5,398 bases of DNA, from assembly GCA_007134165.1 (NCBI GenBank), contig SLLJ01000500.1, positions 1-5,398 of the forward strand. The letters are read 5' to 3'. The notes beneath the pieces were generated by a model. The model did no database searches, was not told the origin of the DNA, and was given only the letters and a program-made list of their open reading frames with translations. Every line of letters starts with the position of its first letter. Position 1 is the first letter of the stretch. Source of the stretch: Nitriliruptoraceae bacterium. GTDB lineage: Bacteria > Actinomycetota > Nitriliruptoria > Nitriliruptorales > Nitriliruptoraceae. The position numbers and the translations under genes were made by a program. This document shows positions 1-5,378 of the stretch, one piece after another.

Positions 1-1
1 C

Positions 2-28
2 ACTCACAGTTGGGTGGACAGGCAATGA
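2..28 (+). CDS. 3' end of an upstream gene (partial)
   Basis: The second + frame is open from the window edge and ends with a TGA at 26-28. It reads THSWVDRQ before the stop. This TGA overlaps the ATG at 25-27 of the next gene as ATGA, the same arrangement seen again at 864-867. The repeated pattern is why I read these few codons as the true end of a coupled upstream gene rather than chance. Eight residues cannot identify the product. Given the neighbours, a signal peptidase or another TasA-like exported protein would fit, but that is only inference. Confidence 0.45.
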   Translation, partial: THSWVDRQ

Positions 29-867
29 GGCGCATCCGTTCACCGCGTGACCATGCCTCCACGTCCAACGGACAGCTCGTGTTGCGGCTGGCGGCCTGCG
101 TCGCCGGTCTGGTGCTCGTCTCCGGGCTGGTCCTGCGGATGTCGGTCATGATGCAGCACACCGCGCCTGAAGCTCAAGCCAGCCGCTCCGGTCCAGCGGC
201 GGTGACACTGTCCTCCGACGTCAACGGTCGACCGCTCTTCGACGGCGTCCGACTCGCGCCCGGACAGCCCGCCGATGCCTGCATCACGGTGCGCACCCAC
301 AGCCCCCGCGACGTCGGTCCGCTCGGCGTGTTCCTGACCGGCTACTCCGGCGATGACGGCTTCGCCGAGGCGCTGCAGGTGGAGATCAGTCTGGGCGTCG
401 GAACCGGTCCTCCGACCTGTGTCGGCTTCGAGCCGGACACGGTGCTGGTTTCCACCAGCCTCGCCGAAGCCGTGACGGGCGATCACCACGCCGAGAATGC
501 CGTGCGCCCACCGGAGCAGGAGTCCGACGCGTGGTACCGCGTCCGGGTGATCCTGCCGACCGAGGCGGCGACGTCCGCGGGTGGCGAAGTCACGGACGTG
601 GGGATCACCTGGACCACCCTGCCACTCAGCGACGACCTGAGTCCCCGGGATCGGGCGAGGCTGCTCGCGCTGCGGATCGTCGAAGCCTCCATCATCCCGT
701 TGCTGCTCATGCTCGTGATCACCGTGCTGTTCCTCGGTGTCCAGGACCGCATCGATCGTTCAGAACCCAAGCTGGTTCGCGCACCCGTGGACATCGAGGA
801 TCTCGGCTTCCGTGAGTCAGCCGATGCCGTGGCCTCCGGCAACCTCGAGGAGCGGCCCCGGTCATGA
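25..867 (+). CDS. Membrane-anchored exported protein with a camelysin/TasA-like outer domain
   Basis: This 280-residue protein has a basic N-terminus and a hydrophobic helix at about 17-38. An extracytoplasmic domain of about 180 residues follows, then a second helix at about 222-240 and a charged 40-residue cytoplasmic tail. The outer domain has features I associate with actinobacterial camelysin/TasA-like proteins: a PLFDGVRLAPGQ segment leading to a CITV strand at 86-89, an AEALQVEISLG strand, a WYRVRVILP strand at 170-178, and ITWTTLPL near the end. Cys86 and Cys132 could form a disulfide. I chose the ATG at 25 because it forms an ATGA overlap with the preceding stop and has a GGTGGA purine stretch before it. 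A TTG at 10 is in frame and the frame is open to the window edge, so an earlier start is possible. The gene overlaps the next by ATGA. Members of this family are usually SipW-processed surface or matrix proteins, but the C-terminal anchor suggests this one stays in the membrane. The family assignment is from recognition, not a search. Confidence 0.75.
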   Translation: MRRIRSPRDHASTSNGQLVLRLAACVAGLVLVSGLVLRMSVMMQHTAPEAQASRSGPAAVTLSSDVNGRPLFDGVRLAPGQPADACITVRTHSPRDVGPLGVFLTGYSGDDGFAEALQVEISLGVGTGPPTCVGFEPDTVLVSTSLAEAVTGDHHAENAVRPPEQESDAWYRVRVILPTEAATSAGGEVTDVGITWTTLPLSDDLSPRDRARLLALRIVEASIIPLLLMLVITVLFLGVQDRIDRSEPKLVRAPVDIEDLGFRESADAVASGNLEERPRS

Positions 868-1505
868 GGTGCCGAGGTGCGCTCGTCCTGTGCGGGCTGT
901 GTCTGGTCGTGCTCGGCGTGTGGCTGATCCCCCAGGTCACGACCGCTTCCGCCAGCTTCGGGAGCCAGACGTCGTCGGGTGGCAACCAACTGCTGGCCGG
1001 CTCCTGGGTGAAGGTCTTCTACCTCAAGGCCAATGGCAACGGGAACCAGCCGGCGACCATCGTTCTGAACCTGGGGACTGCCGAGCCGACGATGACGACG
1101 TTGCCCAACCTCAGCACGAACTTGGACGGTGATCCCGGTCGGCTGCTGGACAAGGGCGGAGGGGGTCCCCTGCCGAACAACGCCGTAGAGAAGGAGCAGC
1201 ACTGGACCATGGAAGCGGCCTCCGACCTCGTCATCGACGGCCGCGTTCAGTTGAGCCTGTGGGCGGCGATCAAGGACTTGGAATCGAACCTGAAGTACGG
1301 TCGCATCGACGCACGCCTCTACGACTGTGCCGCGCCGCGCTCCTCCTGCTCCGAACTCGGTCGCGATGATGACCGGCGCAATCCTTGGGGCACGGCCCCG
1401 GGGCTTCCGGGAAGCGTGCCTCGACTTCGGCGTCGTCGAACACACCATCGTGGCCGGTCGTTACCTCCACCTCCACGTGTTCGTTCACGACTCGAGTGGC
1501 GATGA
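864..1505 (+). CDS. Exported TasA/camelysin-like protein, reading frame broken after about residue 165
   Basis: The start ATG overlaps the preceding stop as ATGA and follows GAGGAG at 847-852, eleven bases upstream. Residues 1-30 form a signal peptide ending in TASA. The mature start (SFGSQTSSGGNQLLAG) resembles the first strands of TasA/camelysin-like proteins. Further motifs are NLSTNLDGDPGRLLDKGGGG (about 82-101) and LWAAIKDLE with GRIDARLYDC (about 132-155). I recall these from actinobacterial exported proteins that end in a MWxAYDT..YPS motif. That ending is present here, but in another frame (see 1351-1581). After about residue 165 the frame yields an Arg/Pro-rich tail typical of out-of-frame GC-rich DNA. 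The product as written is therefore probably not native. Removing one base near 1353-1366 would give a 238-residue protein ending at 1581. The cause could be real inactivation, a sequencing error or, less likely, programmed frameshifting. Confidence 0.65.
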   Translation: MRCRGALVLCGLCLVVLGVWLIPQVTTASASFGSQTSSGGNQLLAGSWVKVFYLKANGNGNQPATIVLNLGTAEPTMTTLPNLSTNLDGDPGRLLDKGGGGPLPNNAVEKEQHWTMEAASDLVIDGRVQLSLWAAIKDLESNLKYGRIDARLYDCAAPRSSCSELGRDDDRRNPWGTAPGLPGSVPRLRRRRTHHRGRSLPPPPRVRSRLEWR

Positions 1506-1581
1506 CATGTGGCTGGCCTACGACACCGTCGACTACCCGAGTCAACTGATCATTTCCGACGCCATCAGCCCACACTGCTGA
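1351..1581 (+). pseudogene. Frame-displaced C-terminus of the exported protein that starts at 864
   Basis: In the +1 frame relative to the preceding gene, this stretch encodes a protein-like sequence with an ACLDFGVVEHTIVAG strand, then AGRYLHLHVFVHDSS, then DDMWLAYDTVDYPSQL near the end, and stops at TGA 1579-1581. The pattern of hydrophobic strands and the MWLAYDT..YPS motif are what I expect at the C-terminus of the exported protein family encoded just upstream. The two frames overlap without stops over 1324-1505. The natural junction is around SELGR in the first frame and AMMTG in the second (1353-1366), which requires skipping one base. No independent ribosome binding site is evident at the only nearby start, GTG 1327. 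I therefore treat this as the severed end of one gene and not as a separate gene. Confidence 0.7.
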
Positions 1582-2046
1582 GGCGTCACCGCAAGGTTCG
1601 GGGGACAGGTACGAACTCGATGACCGTGGCACCCATGACGGGGGGAGGTCGTCGTTCACCTCTGGGCCCATCGGGCAGCGCAGGCCGGCAGACGGCTCGT
1701 CACCAGTTCGAACACGTGAGCAGACGCACGGGCGGTGCCGGCGGGCGTCGCCGCGTCGACGACCTCGTGCGTGACTCGCCGGGTGCGGACGGAACCATCG
1801 AGCAGGGCAGGAGCGCCGGTGGAGGGACGCGGCGTCGCGGCACCCGGGTTGGCAGCGGGTGCCGGGTTTCGTCACGGCCGGTCGGGACCAGCAGGGACAC
1901 GCTCCGCAGGAGGGCACGCGGGTCCACGACCTGCCGCAGGATGCCCGGCAGCCCGCCGAGGTGGCGGCCGGGCGCGCCAGGGTGAGCCCGGTGCGTCGGG
2001 GTCGGGGGGCCGGGATGTGCGGGGCCCTGGTCCGGAGCGTTCGGCG
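1582..2046. other. Intergenic region between convergent gene blocks, no convincing gene
   Basis: These 465 bases separate the + strand block from the - strand pspA. Open frames cross it on both strands, but their products are Arg/Pro/Gly-rich and lack credible starts. Between about 1740 and 1990, one codon register shared by both strands has strong GC bias at two positions. It could be a decayed gene, or simply very GC-rich DNA. A 9-bp inverted repeat at 1838-1864 is the only structural element I can support. I see no insertion-sequence ends, tRNA or other RNA gene. Confidence 0.6.
1838..1864. terminator. Candidate hairpin terminator between convergent genes
   Basis: CGGCACCCG (1838-1846) and CGGGTGCCG (1856-1864) are perfect 9-bp complements separated by a 9-base loop. 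On the + strand the right arm is followed by GGTTTCG, a very short T run rather than a classical U tract. The position between converging blocks suits a terminator, possibly for both directions. However, it lies 257 bases beyond the + block's stop, and hairpins of this size also arise by chance in such GC-rich DNA. Confidence 0.3.
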
Positions 2047-2056
2047 CTACGCGCCG
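2042..2056. repeat. Short inverted repeat spanning the pspA stop codon
   Basis: CGGCGC (2042-2047) and GCGCCG (2051-2056) form a perfect 6-bp stem with a 3-base loop, and the pspA stop codon sits within it. No T run follows on either strand, so it is weak as a terminator. It may influence transcript 3' stability or have no role. Confidence 0.3.
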
Positions 2057-2763
2057 TCGCTACGCAGCGCCGCGAGCCGGGCCTCGACCTCGGTCTCGGC
2101 GGTCAGCGCCTCCAGGCTCTCGAACTGGGCGTCGAGGGAGCTGGCCGCCAGCTCGGTCTGACCGCGCATCTTGGCCTCCTCGCGGCGGATCTTCTCCTCG
2201 AAGCGCGACACCTCGCTGAGCGGATCGTGGACGTCCACCGCCTTGAGTGCGTCGTGGACCTGGGACTGCGCCTCCACGACCTTGGCGCGCGCGACCAGTT
2301 CGTCGCGGCGACGCTTGATCTCGGCCAGCCGCTCCTTCATGCGATCCAGGCCGGTGCGCAGACTGTCGACGACCTGGCTCTGGGTCTCGATATTGGGCTT
2401 CATGTCAGCGAACTGCTGTTCGAGTTCGACCTGCTTGGACAGCGCGACGCGGGCGAGGTTCTCGAAGCGTTCCGCTTCGGCGCTGCGGCCCTCGGCACTC
2501 ATCTGACCCGACCGGGTCATGGCTGCCGCCGCCTTCTTGCCCCACTCTTCGACCGACTGTTGCAGTTCCTTGGCGTCGTCCTCGAGGATGCGCAGGTTGC
2601 CCAGCGTCTGGGCGACGGCCTGCTCGGCCTCCTGGATGTTGCTGGTGTAGTCGCGGATCATCTGATCCATCATCTTCTCGGGGTCTTCAGCGCCGTCGAG
2701 CATCGCATTGATGTTGGCCCGGGCGAGGTTGGTCACACGTGCGAAGATGGACTGCTGGGACAT
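2047..2763 (-). CDS. pspA: PspA/IM30 family membrane-stress protein
   Basis: This 238-residue protein is a recognisable PspA/IM30 (Vipp1) homologue, near the family's usual length of about 220-270. PspA proteins are cytoplasmic, ESCRT-III-like, form large oligomers, bind the inner face of the stressed plasma membrane and limit ion leakage. Visible support: an amphipathic N-terminal helix (SIFARVTNLARANINAML, residues 5-22), the family's DPEKMMDQMIRDY segment (27-39), then an almost continuous heptad-rich, charged coiled coil from about 40 to 200 with few prolines. The end (SLDAQFESLEAL and beyond) resembles actinobacterial members. The ATG at 2763 is chosen because it starts the conserved N-terminus and has AGGAG eight bases upstream; the open frame extends much further but is low-complexity there. 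It lies 124 bases downstream of the TPM-domain gene on the same strand, so it is probably co-transcribed with it, although the gap leaves room for its own promoter. No PspF-type or ClgR-type regulator gene is visible in the window. Confidence 0.93.
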   Translation of the reverse strand: MSQQSIFARVTNLARANINAMLDGAEDPEKMMDQMIRDYTSNIQEAEQAVAQTLGNLRILEDDAKELQQSVEEWGKKAAAAMTRSGQMSAEGRSAEAERFENLARVALSKQVELEQQFADMKPNIETQSQVVDSLRTGLDRMKERLAEIKRRRDELVARAKVVEAQSQVHDALKAVDVHDPLSEVSRFEEKIRREEAKMRGQTELAASSLDAQFESLEALTAETEVEARLAALRSDGA

Positions 2764-2771
2764 GCTTGCTG

Positions 2772-2776
2772 CTCCT
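2772..2776 (-). promoter_or_regulatory. Ribosome binding site of pspA
   Basis: AGGAG on the - strand, eight bases before the ATG at 2763-2761. It fixes the pspA start, since the open frame continues upstream to beyond 3400 without a stop. Confidence 0.75.
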
Positions 2777-2790
2777 GTGTTCACGGGTGG

Positions 2791-2859
2791 GTGCTGGTCG
2801 GTGCGTGCTGGTCGGTGCGTGCTCGGGGGTCGGTGCGCATAGGCGGGTGCTCGGGGGTC
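2791..2859. repeat. Degenerate short tandem repeats in the pspA leader
   Basis: GTGCTGGTCGGTGC occurs twice in exact tandem (2791-2804, 2805-2818). A longer variant with extra Gs follows at 2819-2836, then a partial copy GGTGCTCGGGGGTC ends near 2859. The array fills much of the 124-base gap between the TPM gene and pspA, just upstream of the pspA ribosome binding site. It is not in a recognised gene. It could be simple slippage expansion or repeated binding sites; nothing in the sequence decides between these. Confidence 0.7.
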
Positions 2860-2887
2860 AGCAGTGCGGCACGGGCTGCGAGCTGGG

Positions 2888-5305
2888 TCAGAAGCGGCCG
2901 CCGCCACCGCCGCGACGGCCGCCGCCTCCGGAGCGTCCGCCGCCTCCGGAGCGTCCGCCGCCACCGGAGCGTCCGCCTCCAGAGCGTCCCCCGCCGGTGG
3001 AGCCTCCACGTCGGGTCGTTCCTCCGGTGCTGCGTGAGGTGCTGCCTCCGCGGCTGGTGGAGCCGCCGGTGCTCCGGGTCCCGCCGCCCGAGGTACGTGG
3101 CGGGCTGGAGCTGCGGCTGGTCGGCGCGCCTCCGGACCACCCGGGGCTCGGTGTGCTCCAGCTCGATCCTCTTCGTCGGCTGCCCATCGCGAAGCCGCCG
3201 AGCGCGGCGCCGGCCACCGCACCGGGGCCCATCGTGCGCCGGCCCCTGGCCGCCGGTCCGTAGCCTCCGCCAGGGCCGTAGGGGGAGCCGGGCGGGTAGC
3301 CTGATCCAGGCCCGTAGGGTGGTGGTGGGGGCACCTGGTAGGCGGATACATCACGCTCGGCGAGGCGGCTGGCCTGCTCGGCGAGCTGCTGGGCGCGTTG
3401 GGCGGAGCGCACGGCCCCCTTGAGATCCGTGCCACGCAGCCGGCGGGCGTCGTCGAGGGCCCGGCCGGCTTCGGCGAGCCGGGTGCGGGCGTCGGGGCCG
3501 ACCGCGCCGCGGCGGGTGGAGATGAACCCCTCGACGGCCTGGATGCGGGCGGCGGCCGCGTGCTCGAGCCCGTCGAAGGTGGTCAGCAGCTGCTGGTCGA
3601 GGTGCAGCGCCTGCTCGAGCGGGACCGACACCTCGGCGATCCGGGCCATGGCCTCGACCGGGTCGAGATCGCCGGTCGCCTGCCCGGCCTCGACCTGCTG
3701 AAGAGCGGCCTGGGCGGCGGCCAGCGGGGCGGCGAGCTCGCGCGCCCCGGCCTGCACCCGCTGCTCGATCTGGGTGATGTCGCTGCGCAGCTGGGTCACG
3801 GCTGCACCCAGCGAGGCGGCGGCCGTGCGCAGCTCGTGGCGGGAGCTGTGGACCGCGTCGATGAGCTGCTCGGCCTGAGCGATCGCGCTCTCAGCGTCGC
3901 GCAGGGCGAGCACGGCGGTGTTGTCGTCGCCCTGCTGCTGCGCCGCGGCGGCCTCGTCGAGCGCCTCCGTGGCGAACTCGAGTCGGGTCCCGGCCTCGGA
4001 TACGTTGCGCTCCACCGACTGCACCGCGACCGGGGCATAGGCGGCGGTCAGCTCAGCGATGATGGCGTCGAGTTCGGGGACCCGGGCCTGCGCCTGGGCG
4101 GTGCGGCGGTGGGCGGCGGCGAGCGCGTCGGGCAGGTTGCCGCGCTGGTCGCGCAGCTGCTGGAACTCGGTGGTGTGGCGTTCGAGGTCGGCGCCGGCGG
4201 CCTCGCAGCGCCGGATGAGGTCGAGGTAGCCGGACCGCTGCGTGGCCTCGTCGGCAGCGTCGGCCAGTTGCTGGTTCTGGGCGAAGGCGGTGGCCAGGAC
4301 ACGGCGCGCCTGCTGCAGCGAACCGCGCAACGGGGCCACCGCCTCGGCGCCGAACTCGAGCTCGGCGAAGGAGGCCTCCTGGTCGCTCTCGCGGATGGCG
4401 TCGTCGAAGGCCACCAGCAGGGCTCCGGCCCGGGTGCGCAGCTCGTCGAGCCCGAGGGTGTCCAGCTCGTCGACGGGTTCGCCGGGCGTGGGGGACACGG
4501 TGGCGGAGGCGCTGCCGGCGCCCGAGCTGCCGCCACCTCGGCGTGAGCGCAGCACGAGGGCGACCACGACCCCGATCACGACCAGGAGCAGGATCCACCC
4601 CAGCGCGCCCATGCCGCCTCGGTCGTCCTCGGTGTCCTGGGCGGTGTCCTGGGCGGTGTCCTGGGCCGTGTCCTCGGCGGCGTCATCAGCGGCGTCGTCG
4701 GGGGCCAGGGTGGTGGCGCAGTCACCGCCGAGCTCGGCGCACAGCCCCTGGGCGGTGGCGATGACCGCCGCCTCCCAGTCCGAGGCGCGCAGTTGCGGCT
4801 CCAGCCAGTCGAAGGCGACCCGGTCGAGCGCGTCGTCGTCGAGCCGGAAGTCCTCATCGATGTTCAGCGGCGCGTAGACGCGGTCCTCGACCGCGACCGC
4901 GAGCAGCACGTCGTTGACCCCGAGGCCGCTCATCACGGCGGTCTCGTCCGCCCAGTCGGCCGGGGTGACGCCCTCGAAGGAGTCGATCAGCGCCACCACG
5001 AGCTTGACGCCGGTTTCGTCCGCGGTCTCGTCGATGGCTGCCAGCGCCCGCTGCGGGTCGTCGATCGCGTCGGCCCGGTCGGTCAGGAAGCCGGGGTCGA
5101 GGCGGAAGGGTTCCTCGGCGATGCCGACGCCGGGCAGTAGCAGGACGGCGAGCAGCGGCAGGACCGCCAGCAGCACGGCACCGGATGCCGCACGCAACGC
5201 GGCACCGGATGCCGCACGCAACGCGGCGCCCGACGGCCAGGCCCGCGCGGTCGACGGTCGAGCGCAGAGCACGGCCCGGGTGGTCGCCAACGTCCGATTC
5301 GCCAT
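2888..5305 (-). CDS. TPM-domain transmembrane protein with long helical region and Gly/Arg-rich tail
   Basis: This is an 805-residue protein. A long n-region and hydrophobic core (about 43-60) end near GIA at 61-63, a likely signal sequence or anchor. A TPM domain covers about 66-190: FRLDPGFLTDRADAIDD, TGVKLVVALIDSF at 98-110, then GLGVNDVLLAVAVEDR at 127-142, the family's hallmark. An acidic Asp/Ala/Thr linker (201-229) leads to one transmembrane helix (about 235-253) followed by basic RSRR. Residues 278-655 are Ala/Gln/Glu/Arg-rich and probably helical or coiled coil. A Pro/Gly/Tyr segment (658-685) and a Gly/Arg/Ser tail ending GGGGGRF complete it. Predicted topology: TPM domain outside, helical region and tail in the cytoplasm. 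TPM domains occur in bacterial YgcG-like proteins and the plant photosystem II repair protein TLP18.3; biochemical activity in bacteria is not settled. The ATG at 5305 has AGGAG eight bases upstream; an in-frame GTG at 5365 lacks this and would read through a hairpin. The adjacent downstream pspA suggests a joint role in envelope maintenance. Confidence 0.88.
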   Translation of the reverse strand: MANRTLATTRAVLCARPSTARAWPSGAALRAASGAALRAASGAVLLAVLPLLAVLLLPGVGIAEEPFRLDPGFLTDRADAIDDPQRALAAIDETADETGVKLVVALIDSFEGVTPADWADETAVMSGLGVNDVLLAVAVEDRVYAPLNIDEDFRLDDDALDRVAFDWLEPQLRASDWEAAVIATAQGLCAELGGDCATTLAPDDAADDAAEDTAQDTAQDTAQDTEDDRGGMGALGWILLLVVIGVVVALVLRSRRGGGSSGAGSASATVSPTPGEPVDELDTLGLDELRTRAGALLVAFDDAIRESDQEASFAELEFGAEAVAPLRGSLQQARRVLATAFAQNQQLADAADEATQRSGYLDLIRRCEAAGADLERHTTEFQQLRDQRGNLPDALAAAHRRTAQAQARVPELDAIIAELTAAYAPVAVQSVERNVSEAGTRLEFATEALDEAAAAQQQGDDNTAVLALRDAESAIAQAEQLIDAVHSSRHELRTAAASLGAAVTQLRSDITQIEQRVQAGARELAAPLAAAQAALQQVEAGQATGDLDPVEAMARIAEVSVPLEQALHLDQQLLTTFDGLEHAAAARIQAVEGFISTRRGAVGPDARTRLAEAGRALDDARRLRGTDLKGAVRSAQRAQQLAEQASRLAERDVSAYQVPPPPPYGPGSGYPPGSPYGPGGGYGPAARGRRTMGPGAVAGAALGGFAMGSRRRGSSWSTPSPGWSGGAPTSRSSSPPRTSGGGTRSTGGSTSRGGSTSRSTGGTTRRGGSTGGGRSGGGRSGGGGRSGGGGRSGGGGRRGGGGGRF
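2921..2989 (-). repeat. 18-bp coding tandem repeat (GRSGGG units) in the TPM protein tail
   Basis: The 18-base unit GCCGCCTCCGGAGCGTCC (+ strand) occurs exactly at 2921-2938 and 2939-2956, with one base changed at 2957-2974, and as a 15-base shortened copy at 2975-2989. It is in frame and encodes Gly-Arg-Ser-Gly-Gly-Gly repeats just before the C-terminus. The near identity at DNA level points to recent slippage expansion, so tail length may vary between strains. Confidence 0.85.
4632..4679 (-). repeat. 12-bp coding tandem repeat (QDTA units) in the acidic linker
   Basis: GTGTCCTGGGCG occurs at 4632-4643 and 4644-4655, with single-base variants at 4656-4667 and 4668-4679. It encodes repeated Gln-Asp-Thr-Ala in the extracytoplasmic linker just before the transmembrane helix. 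It acts as a spacer of variable length in principle; no motif-specific function is evident. Confidence 0.85.
5177..5224 (-). repeat. Exact 24-bp tandem duplication in the signal-sequence coding region
   Basis: Positions 5177-5200 and 5201-5224 are identical. In frame they encode two copies of an eight-residue Ala-Ala-Leu-Arg-Ala-Ala-Ser-Gly unit in the n-region (about residues 27-42), directly before the hydrophobic core. The identity implies a recent duplication. It lengthens an already long, Arg-containing n-region without disturbing the frame. Confidence 0.9.
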
Positions 5306-5313
5306 CAGCGCTA

Positions 5314-5318
5314 CTCCT
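5314..5318 (-). promoter_or_regulatory. Ribosome binding site of the TPM-domain gene
   Basis: AGGAG on the - strand, eight bases before the ATG at 5305-5303, the same motif and spacing as for pspA. It selects this start over the in-frame GTG at 5365. Confidence 0.75.
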
Positions 5319-5323
5319 CGATG

Positions 5324-5355
5324 GGCCGGGCCTGAACCATAGTTCAGGCCCGGCC
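5324..5355 (-). promoter_or_regulatory. Perfect 14-bp hairpin in the leader of the TPM-domain gene
   Basis: GGCCGGGCCTGAAC (5324-5337) and GTTCAGGCCCGGCC (5342-5355) are exact reverse complements around a 4-base loop. The stem ends only five bases before the AGGAG of the TPM gene. Neither strand has a T run after it, so it is not a classical intrinsic terminator. It may be a U-less terminator of a gene beyond the window edge, a leader structure affecting translation or transcript stability, or a protein-binding palindrome. Its right arm can pair instead with 5369-5378. Confidence 0.6.
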
Positions 5356-5378
5356 GTGAGAACACCAGCGGCCGGGCC
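5347..5378 (-). promoter_or_regulatory. Alternative 10-bp hairpin competing with the 5324-5355 hairpin
   Basis: GGCCCGGCCG (5347-5356) is complementary to CGGCCGGGCC (5369-5378) with a 12-base loop. Because 5347-5355 is also an arm of the 14-bp hairpin, the two structures exclude each other. In the - strand transcript this gives the order arm 1, arm 2, arm 3, ribosome binding site, which resembles an attenuator. It is only meaningful if the promoter lies at or beyond the window edge, which I cannot see. Confidence 0.3.

Noticed and set aside
483..1448. - strand open frame of 321 residues opposite the exported-protein genes
   Set aside because: It is antisense to well-supported reading frames with signal peptide and membrane helices. 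The product is low-complexity and unrecognised.
1706..1722. GTTCGAAC palindrome and the neighbouring GAAC-ACGT-GAGC as a tRNA T-loop or LexA (SOS) box
   Set aside because: There are no flanking stems or acceptor arm for a tRNA. The second half-site does not match the GAAC-N4-GTTC pattern of actinobacterial SOS boxes.
2837..2866. Possible pspA promoter on the - strand (CTGACC and TATGCG)
   Set aside because: The spacing is only about 14 bases and both hexamers match poorly; too weak to annotate.
1735..3423. Long + strand open frame (562 residues) across the intergenic region, antisense to pspA and the TPM gene
   Set aside because: It is antisense to recognisable PspA and TPM sequences and its product is Arg/Gly/Ser-rich without domains. 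It is the usual mirror frame of GC-rich genes.
2764..3435. N-terminal extension of pspA from an earlier in-frame start
   Set aside because: The extension is Pro/Ala/Arg-rich and antiparallel in character. The conserved PspA N-terminus and the AGGAG site place the start at 2763.
3398..4546. + strand open frame of 382 residues antisense to the TPM gene
   Set aside because: It is the mirror of the Ala/Gln/Glu-rich helical region, giving Gly/Leu/Val-rich low-complexity sequence. It has no domain or supporting ribosome binding site.
5306..5365. GTG at 5365 as the start of the TPM protein
   Set aside because: It would add 20 residues encoded through the 14-bp hairpin and has no ribosome binding site. 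The ATG at 5305 has one at ideal spacing.
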